Source: Bacillota bacterium
Lineage (GTDB): Bacteria > Bacillota > Sulfobacillia > JAJZYS01 > JAJZLH01
Direction of reading: 5' to 3'
NCBI GenBank assembly: GCA_021850485.1
Contig: JAJZLY010000022.1
Coordinates: 1 to 5,929, forward strand
DNA length: 5,929 bases
Part shown: positions 1-5,929 of the stretch, piece after piece
Layout: the number at the start of each line of letters is the position of its first letter
How positions within the stretch are numbered: the stretch's first letter is position 1
Program-made: the position numbers and the translations under genes
Notes under the pieces: generated by a model
Databases searched by the model: none
Told to the model about the DNA's origin: nothing
What the model saw: the letters and a program-made list of their open reading frames with translations, nothing else

Positions 1-812
1 GCCTTAGGGTCCACGACGCCATGCTGCCAGCTGGCCACCTCACTTTCCGGCGGTGGCACCACACCGTCGTAGAAGCCCGGAATCGCCACATGGCCGATCC
101 GGTCGTGGCAGGCGGCCAGCATCTGGACCAGTGCCGCCGCCGGGTTGGCGATCAGTCCCCCGAACAGCCCGGAGTGGACGTCACGGGCTGGGCCGCTCAC
201 GATCACTTCGAATCCGGCCATGCCGCGCAAACCGGTGACCAGGGTGGGGCGGCCGGGAGCCAGCATGGTGCTGTCTGAGATCACCACGGCATCGGCCTTC
301 AGTTCCTGCCGGTGGCGGCGGATGAATGCGGGGAGATTGGGCGAGCCGATCTCCTCTTCGCCCTCGAATACCAGCACGACGTTGGCCGGAAAGCTCCCGC
401 GCACTCGCCGGAAGCTGTCTAACGCCAGCAGGTGCATCACCAGCTGGCCCTTGTCGTCGCTAACGCCGCGGGCGAACAGCTGCCCGTCGCGCACCGTCGG
501 CTCAAAGGGCGGGCTGGTCCACAGCTCCAGCGGATCGGCCGGCTGCACGTCGTAGTGGGCATAGATGAGAATGGTCGGGCGACCGCTCTGAATAGGGCTT
601 TTACCCCACACCACCGGATGGCGGCTGGTTGGCTCGATGGCGGCCTCAAACCCGCTCCTCTCCATCTCCCGCTTCACCCACTCAGCTGCTCGGCGCACGT
701 CCGCCACGTGCTCCGCAGAGGTTGAAATGCTGGGAATACGCAACAGCTCCTCCAGCCGAGAGATGCCCTCTTGGCGATGCGACTGAAGATCCTCGCTCCA
801 CTGTGTCTCCAT
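1..812 (-). CDS. M20-family metallo-dipeptidase, N-terminal part (runs off left edge)
   Basis: Partial gene: 270 residues from its ATG to the window edge, about 60% of the roughly 450 residues usual for this family. The M20 dipeptidase group (PepV/carnosinase-like) hydrolyses dipeptides or related amides with a two-zinc centre, normally in the cytoplasm. Visible motifs: YAHYDVQP with His86 (first metal ligand), ARGVSDDKG with Asp119 (bridging metal ligand), EGEEEIGS at 150-157 with Glu153 (general base) and Glu154 (metal ligand), SDST with Asp180 (metal ligand), and DVHSG at 211-215, where the lid/dimerisation domain begins and His213 would contact substrate. These roles are assigned by recalled alignment to carnosinase-type enzymes. 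The final metal-binding His lies outside the window. There is no signal peptide. The ATG at 812 is chosen because AAAGGAG sits 8 nt upstream. The exact substrate cannot be told. The family call is firm; a specific peptidase name is not. Confidence 0.93.
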   Translation of the reverse strand, partial: METQWSEDLQSHRQEGISRLEELLRIPSISTSAEHVADVRRAAEWVKREMERSGFEAAIEPTSRHPVVWGKSPIQSGRPTILIYAHYDVQPADPLELWTSPPFEPTVRDGQLFARGVSDDKGQLVMHLLALDSFRRVRGSFPANVVLVFEGEEEIGSPNLPAFIRRHRQELKADAVVISDSTMLAPGRPTLVTGLRGMAGFEVIVSGPARDVHSGLFGGLIANPAAALVQMLAACHDRIGHVAIPGFYDGVVPPPESEVASWQHGVVDPK

Positions 813-820
813 GACCACGG

Positions 821-827
821 CTCCTTT
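821..827 (-). promoter_or_regulatory. Ribosome binding site of the M20 dipeptidase
   Basis: On the minus strand the sequence reads AAAGGAG, 8 nt from the ATG at 812-810. This is a near-consensus Shine-Dalgarno sequence at ideal distance and it fixes the start of the dipeptidase gene. Confidence 0.8.
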
Positions 828-885
828 GCAGTCGACTCTGTCAGACCAATCCGGCAGGATGCCTCCCAACCGTAGGCGAAGCCAA

Positions 886-904
886 GTCCTTAAGGACCAG
901 GACC
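886..904. promoter_or_regulatory. Candidate operator in the divergent dipeptidase/acyl-CoA ligase spacer
   Basis: GTCCTTAAGGAC (886-897) is a perfect 12-bp palindrome. Its right half runs into a tandem hexamer, AGGACC twice (893-904), giving a third GGAC half-site. It lies near the middle of the 180-bp spacer between two divergent genes, where a regulator could act on either. No convincing -35/-10 pair was found beside it on either strand, so operator function is inference; a chance palindrome is possible. Confidence 0.35.
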
Positions 905-981
905 TGACCACACCTCTTTTCTGGCAGTACGTCTGTCGTCGCCCAATCCCTTCCCTGCTGATATTGACGACTAGTCCATTC

Positions 982-987
982 AAGGAG
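982..987 (+). promoter_or_regulatory. Ribosome binding site of the acyl-CoA ligase
   Basis: AAGGAG ends 5 nt before the ATG at 993. It is a strong Shine-Dalgarno match at normal spacing and supports this ATG as the true start of the ligase. Confidence 0.8.
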
Positions 988-992
988 ACGAC

Positions 993-2942
993 ATGGAACA
1001 CGACCTGACGATCGCCGGCCATCCCATCGCCTGGCGGCCCGACCCGGCCCGCCTGAGCTCCATCCGGCTGCTGCGCATGCTGCGCCGGCTCGGCCTGCCC
1101 GACTTGGAGAGCCTGCATCAGCTGGCCGCCACTGACCCGGCACAATTCTGGCAAGAAGCCGTGATCAAGGAGATCGGCCTCATCATGCGGCGGGCTCCTG
1201 ATCTGTGGGTGGACCGGTCTGAGGGAGTGCCCTGGACGCGTTACATGGTCGGCGCCAAGCTCAACCTCTGGGACTCCATGCTGGAGCAGCACGCCCATCG
1301 GCGACCGGCTGACCCTGCGGTCATCTGGGAAGGCGAAAACGGCGAAGTGGCCCTGCAGTCGTGGATGTCGCTACAAGCTGAAGTCGACCGCTTGCGGGCG
1401 GGGCTACGCCAGGCCGAAATTCAAGCCGGTGATCGTGTCGGCATCTTCATGCCGATGCTTCCGGAAACGGTCGTAGCGGTCTTGGCCGTGGCGGCTGAGG
1501 GTGCTGTCTTGGTCCCGATCTTCTCGGGGTACGGTGCAGCGGCGGTCGCCAGCCGGCTGCAAGACGCTACGGTCCGCCTGCTGATCACTGCGGACGGCTT
1601 TTTGCGCCGTGGCAAGGCGGTCGCCATGTTGGAAACAGCTCGCCAGGCGGTCGCCAACTGCCCCAGCGTCCAGCATGTGGTGGTCAAACGCCGGCTTGGC
1701 CAAATCGCCTTGATGGCCAATGAGACCGACTGGCTTGACTTTGTCGCCCATCCAGCTGCGCCGCGGCCGGATGCACTGGATAGTCAGGCGCCGCTGATGG
1801 TGATCTACACCTCCGGCACCACCGGCCGGCCGAAGGGGGCACTGCATGTCCAGTCCGGCTTTCCGGTCAAAGCTGCCCAGGATCTGGCGCATGCCTTTGA
1901 CCTGAACCTGGGAGACCGCCTGTTCTGGCTGACCGATTTAGGCTGGATGATGGGACCGTGGGCAATCTACGGCACCTTGATGCTTGGTGCCACGCTGGTG
2001 ATCTACGAGGGTACTCCGGACCATCCGGCACCAGATCGCTTGTGGCAGCTGGTCGAGAGACATCGGGTGACGCACCTGGGAGTTGCGCCAACGGTGATCC
2101 GTTCGCTGATGGGGCACGGTCCCGAACTGCCCGCCCGCCATGACCTCAGTTCCCTGCGCATCCTGGGGGCGACCGGCGAGGCGTGGAATGTGGAGCCTTG
2201 GTACTTCTTTTTGGAAGCGGTCGGCGGCCGCCGTTGCCCAATCATCAACTACTCTGGCGGCACGGAAATCTCCGGCGGCATCCTTGCCTCATACCCGCAC
2301 CTGCCACAGAAGCCATGCGCCTTCAACGGCCCCTTGCCTGGCATCGCCGCCATGGTGATTGACGAAAAGGGCGAACGCCTGATCGGCGAAGTGGGCGAAC
2401 TGGCCATCGGGGCGCCCTGGGTGGGCATGACCCGGGGCTTTTGGCAAGACAGCCAGCGCTACCTCGAGACCTACTGGAGCCGCCACCCAGACACCTGGGT
2501 ACACGGCGACTTTGCGATCGAAACGGCGGACGGCTTTTGGTACATCTTGGGCCGCTCGGACGACACCATCAAGGTGGCTGGCAAGCGGCTGGGTCCGGCC
2601 GAGGCAGAGTCTGCCGCCGTCTCGCACCCGGCCGTGGCCGAGGCCTTGGCGATCGAGGTGCCGGACGACGTGAAAGGCGGGGCGCTGGTCGTCTTCTGCG
2701 TGCTACGCCCCGGCCACGATCCCCTCGAGTCGCTGCGTCAGGAGATTCACGCCGCCATCGTCGCCACTCTGGGCAAGGCACTGGCCCCGAAAAAAGTGCT
2801 CTTTTGCGCCGAACTCCCCCACACCAGAAACGGCAAGATGCTACGTCGGTTGGCCCGCGCCGCGTACCTCTCGCTGGCTCCGGGTGACCTCAGTGCCCTG
2901 GAGAATCCAGACAGCATGACAGCCATCCGCCAGAGCTGGTGA
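993..2942 (+). CDS. Acetyl-CoA-synthetase-like acyl-CoA ligase (AMP-forming)
   Basis: A complete 649-residue member of the adenylate-forming (ANL) superfamily, close in length to Acs (about 650). It would activate a carboxylic acid with ATP to an acyl-AMP and transfer it to CoA in the cytoplasm. Motifs in order: an Acs-type N-terminal region (about 1-100); P-loop YTSGTTGRPKG at 272-282; YSGGTE at 420-425; HGD at 504-506; hinge GRSDDTIKVAGKR at 520-532; and TRNGK with Lys615, the C-terminal catalytic lysine that in Acs is the target of reversible acetylation. The four residues that shape the acetate pocket of Acs differ by my alignment: Met319, Met320, Thr394 and Gly422 where Acs has Val, Thr, Val and Trp. 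A substrate larger than acetate is therefore likely (propionate, branched, medium-chain or keto acids), so I do not call it acs. The gene is divergent from the dipeptidase and ends 10 bp from the convergent scpB stop. No transfer signature is visible. Confidence 0.9.
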   Translation: MEHDLTIAGHPIAWRPDPARLSSIRLLRMLRRLGLPDLESLHQLAATDPAQFWQEAVIKEIGLIMRRAPDLWVDRSEGVPWTRYMVGAKLNLWDSMLEQHAHRRPADPAVIWEGENGEVALQSWMSLQAEVDRLRAGLRQAEIQAGDRVGIFMPMLPETVVAVLAVAAEGAVLVPIFSGYGAAAVASRLQDATVRLLITADGFLRRGKAVAMLETARQAVANCPSVQHVVVKRRLGQIALMANETDWLDFVAHPAAPRPDALDSQAPLMVIYTSGTTGRPKGALHVQSGFPVKAAQDLAHAFDLNLGDRLFWLTDLGWMMGPWAIYGTLMLGATLVIYEGTPDHPAPDRLWQLVERHRVTHLGVAPTVIRSLMGHGPELPARHDLSSLRILGATGEAWNVEPWYFFLEAVGGRRCPIINYSGGTEISGGILASYPHLPQKPCAFNGPLPGIAAMVIDEKGERLIGEVGELAIGAPWVGMTRGFWQDSQRYLETYWSRHPDTWVHGDFAIETADGFWYILGRSDDTIKVAGKRLGPAEAESAAVSHPAVAEALAIEVPDDVKGGALVVFCVLRPGHDPLESLRQEIHAAIVATLGKALAPKKVLFCAELPHTRNGKMLRRLARAAYLSLAPGDLSALENPDSMTAIRQSW

Positions 2943-2952
2943 CCTCGCCCGA

Positions 2953-3537
2953 CTATTCCTGGCTCGCTGAATGCTCTGGGGCGGTCTCGGCAGCGGATGG
3001 GGTCTCCGCTTCACCCAGCCACACCTCGATCCGCTGGTGCATCTCAGCGGATAGTGGCGGCAGATCTCCCTCCGAGCGCAGGTTGAAACGGCGCCTAAAC
3101 TCCTCTGTGGTTCGCCACAGTGCGGGCTGCCCCGGTGTCGGCAGGTGGCCTGCCTCTGCGATCAGCCCTTCTTCCTCGAGCAGCGCCAACGACCGTTCGC
3201 AGCGCACGCCGCGCAATCGCTCAATCACCGACCGGGTGACCGGCTGGCGATAGGCAATCACGGCCAAGGTCTCTAAAGACGCCATGGACAGGGTCCTGGT
3301 CTTGTGCCTGCGGCTGGCCGCGACGGCGGCTGAAAACTCCGGAGCACTGACCAAAATCAGCCCTTCGGGCTCGGCCTGCAAGATGAATCCCCGTCCCGCC
3401 ACTTCTTTGCGATAGCGCTCCAGCCAGCTGGCCAGTTCCAGCTCGCTACAGCCAAGTGCACGCGCCAGGTCAGTCTCGGCGATCGGCTGGTCAGTCGAGA
3501 AGAGGACTGCCTCCAGGCCTCTCAGTTCAGCGTCCAT
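2953..3537 (-). CDS. scpB: Segregation and condensation protein B
   Basis: A complete 194-residue ScpB, normal for the family (about 180-200). ScpB dimerises and binds the middle of the kleisin ScpA within the SMC-ScpAB complex that compacts and segregates the chromosome. Two winged-helix domains are recognisable: the first opens with LRGLEAVLFSTDQPI (5-19), the second with the hallmark SLETLAVIAYRQPVTR (87-102) followed by IERLRGV. A TTEEFRRRF stretch (143-151) matches the usual ScpB ending. The loop after GV is RCERS instead of the common NSD-type sequence. The last 20 residues are a low-complexity Ala/Glu/Ser tail. I chose the ATG at 3537, which starts right at the conserved MDAELRGLEAV; a longer reading from 3648 would add 37 residues, rich in Trp and Cys, that overlap scpA deeply and look spurious. 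It overlaps the scpA end by 11 nt, which suggests translational coupling. Arginine greatly exceeds lysine (20 to 2). Confidence 0.93.
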   Translation of the reverse strand: MDAELRGLEAVLFSTDQPIAETDLARALGCSELELASWLERYRKEVAGRGFILQAEPEGLILVSAPEFSAAVAASRRHKTRTLSMASLETLAVIAYRQPVTRSVIERLRGVRCERSLALLEEEGLIAEAGHLPTPGQPALWRTTEEFRRRFNLRSEGDLPPLSAEMHQRIEVWLGEAETPSAAETAPEHSASQE

Positions 3538-4189
3538 CCGGCACCCGCCTACGCACCACCACATCTTGAAAGGCAGCCGCTTGTTCGATCTCCACCTCGC
3601 GCCGTCTGGCCATCTCGAGTAGCGCCAGCAGGGCAGCTCCGCGCACACCCCAGGGCCAGTCTAGACTGCGGTAGCGGTCTTCGCCGGTCGCTTCCAGCCT
3701 ACTGCGCCAGCGGCTGAGCAAGGCGTCCAGCGGCACCTCTCGGGTTCGCCGCCGAAGGGGCGGCGCCTGGCGGTTGCGCCGGGCCAACCGCACCATCGCT
3801 GCCCGCAGGCTGTCCGCTGTCCCGCCCACCTGGCGCATCGGTCGCGGGCGGCCAAAGGTCTGCTGGTCTTGCCGAACAGACAGCCACTGGGCGCTGCGTT
3901 CGAGCTGGGCTAATACTTCCAGCTCGGCCTGAAGCTGCTCGACCTCGCCGTCATCCTCGCCGGAGGCCTCCGCCAGCTTGAGGCGGATCAGGCGGGCCCC
4001 CATGTAGAGGAAGTGGCCGGCGTCGTTTAGCGGAAAGGGGTTGAGCTGACGCACGGCCTCCAGATAGCGGTCGCATACCCGGGCCAAAGACAGCCGCCGC
4101 AGGTCCACCTCACCTCGCTCGGCAAGTGCCAGCAAGAGGTGGAGGGGGCCCTGGTAGACCTCGTCATCAACCGCGAAGTCGACAGACAC
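3527..4189 (-). CDS. scpA: Segregation and condensation protein A (kleisin)
   Basis: A 220-residue ScpA, slightly shorter than most (about 230-260). The kleisin bridges the two SMC heads and carries ScpB at its centre. Its N-terminal domain shows GPLHLLLALAERGEVDL (14-30) and the helix HFLYMGARLIRLKLAE (59-74), corresponding to the SMC-neck-binding region. A Glu/Gln-rich linker follows (about 75-110), then a basic middle, and a C-terminal winged helix with GAALLALLEMARRREVEIEQ (184-203) and FQDVVV, the SMC head-cap contact. The start is GTG at 4189, the only possible one: the next in-frame codon but one upstream is the xerD stop (TGA GCG GTG), and no other start codon precedes the conserved GPL motif. 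The usual Asp of GPLDLLL is His17 here. The protein has one lysine against 35 arginines. It sits between xerD (3-nt gap) and scpB (11-nt overlap), so all three are almost certainly co-transcribed. Confidence 0.92.
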   Translation of the reverse strand: MSVDFAVDDEVYQGPLHLLLALAERGEVDLRRLSLARVCDRYLEAVRQLNPFPLNDAGHFLYMGARLIRLKLAEASGEDDGEVEQLQAELEVLAQLERSAQWLSVRQDQQTFGRPRPMRQVGGTADSLRAAMVRLARRNRQAPPLRRRTREVPLDALLSRWRSRLEATGEDRYRSLDWPWGVRGAALLALLEMARRREVEIEQAAAFQDVVVRRRVPDGR

Positions 4190-4192
4190 CGC

Positions 4193-5086
4193 TCAGGCCC
4201 TGGGATGGGCTCGGGCATAGACCTCCCGCAGACGGGCCTGGGTCAAGTGCGTGTAGATCTGCGTCGTCGAAATATCGGCGTGGCCCAACATCTCCTGGAC
4301 CGCTCGCAAGTCGGCGCCATTCTCCAGTAGGTGCGTGGCAAACGAGTGGCGCAGGGTGTGTGGCGTGATCTCCTTGGGAATGGGAGCCCTTTGGCCGTAG
4401 CGCTTGAGGATCTTCCAAAATCCCTGTCTGGTCAGCCGGTGGCCATTGTGGTTGACGAACAGGCAGCGTTCTCGAGGGCTGCGCAGAAACTTGGTGCGCC
4501 CGGTTCGAATATAGTCGCGCAGGGCGGCCACGGCTACCGAGCCGACCGGTACCAGCCGCTCCTTTTCCCCTTTGCCAATGCACCGCACGAAGCCTTGCTC
4601 CAAGTTGACGTCGTTGGTATTCAGGGAGACCAACTCTGAAACCCGGATGCCTGTTGCGTAAAGCAGTTCCAGCATCGCCTTGTCCCGCTGGCCGGCCGCT
4701 GTGTCCAGCCTGGGCTGGGCCAAAATCTGTTCCACCTCGGGCACGGTCAGCACCTTCGGCAGCCGCCGCTTCAGCTTGGGGCTAGCCATCTGAATGGTCG
4801 GATCCTGACTGGTCACACCCTCGCGCAGCAAGAACTGAAAGAATCCTTTGAGCGCCGCCAGCCGACGCGCCACCGTGGCGGCGGCTCGGCCCTGCCGCTG
4901 CAGTCCCAATAGGTAGGCTAGCACCTGACTCTTGCCGGCCCGCTCGATGGCGACCGGATGGGGCTGCTCTTTCAAGAACGCGGAAAACTGCGCCAGATCG
5001 CGACCATACGAGTCGAGCGTATTATGTGACAGACCGCGTTCGGCACCCAGATAACTCAAAAATGCCTCCACGTAATCCGTTGGCAC
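4193..5086 (-). CDS. xerD: Site-specific tyrosine recombinase XerD
   Basis: A tyrosine recombinase that, with XerC where present, resolves chromosome dimers at dif by a Holliday-junction mechanism. An N-terminal SAM-like core-binding domain (about 1-90, with ERGLSHNTLDSYGRDL) precedes the catalytic domain. With the GTG start at 5086 the protein has 297 residues and the catalytic set falls at Arg148 (ATGIRVSEL), Lys172 (GKGEKER), His243 and Arg246 (HTLRH), His269 (LGHADIST) and Tyr278 (QIYTH). As I recall E. coli XerD, this is the same numbering to within one residue, and 298 residues long. GGAGGT at 5104-5099 lies 12 nt upstream, a little far. The alternative is ATG at 5122 (309 residues, extra N-terminus MVWVVSGGAPGK), with a weaker GAGG 7 nt upstream; it cannot be excluded. 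The ending HPRA is typical of chromosomal XerD rather than of phage integrases. It is first gene of the xerD-scpA-scpB operon. A sole XerH/XerS-like role or XerC identity is less likely. Confidence 0.9.
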   Translation of the reverse strand: MPTDYVEAFLSYLGAERGLSHNTLDSYGRDLAQFSAFLKEQPHPVAIERAGKSQVLAYLLGLQRQGRAAATVARRLAALKGFFQFLLREGVTSQDPTIQMASPKLKRRLPKVLTVPEVEQILAQPRLDTAAGQRDKAMLELLYATGIRVSELVSLNTNDVNLEQGFVRCIGKGEKERLVPVGSVAVAALRDYIRTGRTKFLRSPRERCLFVNHNGHRLTRQGFWKILKRYGQRAPIPKEITPHTLRHSFATHLLENGADLRAVQEMLGHADISTTQIYTHLTQARLREVYARAHPRA

Positions 5087-5098
5087 CTTCCCGGGTGC

Positions 5099-5104
5099 AC
5101 CTCC
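5099..5104 (-). promoter_or_regulatory. Shine-Dalgarno sequence supporting the GTG start of xerD
   Basis: GGAGGT on the minus strand, 12 nt upstream of the GTG at 5086. It is inside the reading frame if translation starts at the ATG at 5122. It is the best Shine-Dalgarno match near the gene, but its spacing is longer than ideal. Confidence 0.45.
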
Positions 5105-5162
5105 AGACACAACCCACACCATCCGCTCGCCTCGTGCAAGAAGCGGGCAGGGACGATTCCAC

Positions 5163-5191
5163 GCCGGTTTACAAAATCCCTCTTTACCGGC
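5163..5191 (-). other. Inverted repeat in the predicted xerD leader
   Basis: GCCGGT (5163-5168) and ACCGGC (5186-5191) are perfect complements separated by 17 nt. If transcription starts about 5193, this stem would open the xerD leader. The long loop and absence of a following T-run argue against an intrinsic terminator. A second operator or a weak RNA hairpin are the alternatives, or nothing at all. Confidence 0.25.
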
Positions 5192-5199
5192 TTCACGAT

Positions 5200-5229
5200 A
5201 TTACGTCATCTACGAGTCTATGACGTCAA
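5200..5229 (-). promoter_or_regulatory. Putative promoter of the xerD-scpA-scpB operon
   Basis: On the minus strand, TTGACG (5229-5224) is a good -35 element. It is followed after 18 nt by CGTAAT (5205-5200), a 4-of-6 match to the -10, preceded by TGA as in an extended -10. A shifted TAATAT (5203-5198) is the alternative -10, at a 20-nt spacing. The predicted start near 5193 would leave a leader of about 70-110 nt. This is the best sigma-70-type candidate in the spacer, based on inspection only. Confidence 0.45.
5201..5228. promoter_or_regulatory. Paired TKACGTCA boxes overlapping the xerD promoter
   Basis: TTACGTCA (5201-5208) and TGACGTCA (5221-5228) share 7 of 8 bases and start exactly 20 bp apart, about two helical turns, so a protein bound at both would lie on one DNA face. 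The second box is a perfect 8-bp palindrome. The repeats also form a 7-bp inverted repeat, ACGTCAT (5203-5209) and ATGACGT (5220-5226). They cover the candidate -35 and -10, the position expected of a repressor site. The regulator is unknown. Confidence 0.4.
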
Positions 5230-5272
5230 GGAGTCGAGCCAAACCCGGACTGGGCCGAGCATTATGCGGCAC

Positions 5273-5929
5273 TCAGGAACGCCGGAGCAGGCTTTCTGGC
5301 GGGGTGTACGGGAGATCGTGGGCATTGGCCACCGCCCGGTAGGTCACCTGTCCCGCCATCACGTTCAGTCCCTGGAGCAGGGCATTGTCTGCCAGCATGG
5401 CTTCGGCTAGACCGCGGCCCGCGATCTGTCGTAAGTACGGCAAAGTGACATTGGTCAGTGCCAGGGTCGAGGTGCGAGGCACCGCACCAGGCATGTTCGC
5501 CACGGCATAGTGGACCACACCATGGCGGACGTAGGTGGGGCTGGAGTGCGTGGTGATGCGGTCGATGGTCTCCACAGACCCGCCCTGGTCAATCGCCACA
5601 TCGACGATCACCGAGCCTGGGGTCATGGAGCGGACCATCTCCTCGCTGACCAGCTTGGGTGCCCGCGCCCCTGGGATGAGGACGCCGCCGACCAGGAGAT
5701 CCGCCGTCTTCAACTCTTCGGCGATGTTATAGGGGTTGGAGATCAAGGTGCGCGGCCGACCGTGGAAGAGCAGATCAATCTCCCGCAGACGTCTGGCCGA
5801 CACGTCCAAGATGGTGACTTCCGCCCCCATGCCCAGGGCGATGATGGCGGCGTTTTGGCCGACCGTGCCTCCGCCCAGCACGACAACTCTGCCTGGAGCC
5901 ACACCAGGGACGCCGCCCAGCAATACGCC
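5273..5929 (-). CDS. ald: Alanine dehydrogenase, C-terminal part (5' end beyond right edge)
   Basis: The last 218 residues of an enzyme usually about 370 long; the open frame continues past the right edge, so the N-terminus is missing. Alanine dehydrogenase catalyses L-alanine + NAD+ + water to pyruvate + ammonia + NADH, in the cytoplasm and usually as a hexamer. The fragment begins in the conserved [10 protein letters not shown] and enters the Rossmann NAD domain: GGGTVG (fragment residues 19-24) is the dinucleotide-binding turn, and Asp42 at the end of the next strand would hold the adenosine ribose. [14 protein letters not shown] (81-94), VDVAIDQGG (109-117, whose second Asp is the active-site Asp near 270 in full-length enzymes) and [13 protein letters not shown] (143-155) are family hallmarks that separate it from the related transhydrogenase alpha subunits and lysine-forming dehydrogenases. 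The catalytic Lys and His of the N-terminal domain are off-window. It lies upstream of xerD on the same strand; the spacer of about 150-190 bp and the xerD promoter candidate suggest separate transcription. Confidence 0.93.
   Translation of the reverse strand, partial: GVLLGGVPGVAPGRVVVLGGGTVGQNAAIIALGMGAEVTILDVSARRLREIDLLFHGRPRTLISNPYNIAEELKTADLLVGGVLIPGARAPKLVSEEMVRSMTPGSVIVDVAIDQGGSVETIDRITTHSSPTYVRHGVVHYAVANMPGAVPRTSTLALTNVTLPYLRQIAGRGLAEAMLADNALLQGLNVMAGQVTYRAVANAHDLPYTPPESLLRRS

Noticed and set aside
145-555. A plus-strand open frame of 136 codons at the left edge
   Set aside because: It is the shadow of the minus-strand M20 dipeptidase, whose metal-binding motifs run through the same bases.
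935-950. A sigma-54-like TGGCAG element upstream of the acyl-CoA ligase
   Set aside because: The required GC of the -12 element (TTGC) is absent at the correct spacing.
1404-1892. A 162-codon open frame antisense to the acyl-CoA ligase
   Set aside because: It lies wholly opposite a strongly conserved coding region, has no recognisable motif, and is the kind of shadow frame GC-rich genes produce.
2992-3010. Hairpin AGCGGA/TCCGCT with a 7-nt loop near the scpB 3' end as a terminator
   Set aside because: It is inside coding sequence and has no T-run on either strand, so it does not look like an intrinsic terminator.
3538-3648. A 37-residue N-terminal extension of scpB
   Set aside because: It overlaps the scpA winged-helix coding region, is rich in Trp/Cys unlike any ScpB, and the family start matches the ATG at 3537.
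5230-5272. Intrinsic terminator after ald
   Set aside because: Only a 3-bp CCC/GGG stem with a short TTT was found; too weak to call.
5260-5274. Possible dif-like half-site near xerD (minus strand GTGCCGCATAATG)
   Set aside because: The left part resembles the E. coli dif XerC arm, but the complementary XerD arm (TTATGTTAAAT-like) is missing, and the bases overlap the end of ald.

Overview
The window is GC-rich bacterial chromosomal DNA, packed with housekeeping and metabolic genes. I see no mobile element, CRISPR array, tRNA or rRNA. Two clear Shine-Dalgarno sequences (AAAGGAG and AAGGAG) precede starts. A tyrosine recombinase of the XerD type ending in HPRA sits directly upstream of scpA and scpB, next to an alanine dehydrogenase. 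That block recalls Gram-positive (Firmicutes-related, GC-rich) chromosomes, although Chloroflexota or a similar phylum cannot be excluded from sequence alone. The taxonomic call is an inference.

Layout. At the left edge, on the minus strand, are the first 270 residues of an M20-family metallo-dipeptidase (its C-terminus lies outside the window). A spacer of about 180 bp with a perfect 12-bp palindrome separates it from a divergent plus-strand gene for a 649-residue acetyl-CoA-synthetase-like acyl-CoA ligase. That ligase meets the next block tail to tail, with only 10 bp between stop codons. The block is a tight minus-strand operon, xerD - scpA - scpB, in which xerD and scpA are separated by 3 nt in the same frame, and scpA and scpB overlap by 11 nt. 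Upstream of xerD is a spacer of about 150-190 bp holding a plausible promoter overlaid by two TKACGTCA boxes exactly 20 bp apart. At the right edge, also on the minus strand, is the C-terminal 218 residues of an alanine dehydrogenase.

How the genes work together. XerD (chromosome dimer resolution) and ScpA/ScpB (the kleisin and winged-helix partners of SMC, chromosome condensation and segregation) form a natural chromosome-maintenance operon. The dipeptidase, acyl-CoA ligase and alanine dehydrogenase are catabolic enzymes, feeding peptides, a carboxylic acid and alanine into central metabolism. No direct link between them is visible beyond proximity.

Nothing here looks like an undescribed defence or mobile system. 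The points worth a second look are the remodelled acyl pocket of the ligase, the paired boxes upstream of xerD, the in-frame xerD/scpA junction, and the palindrome in the divergent spacer.
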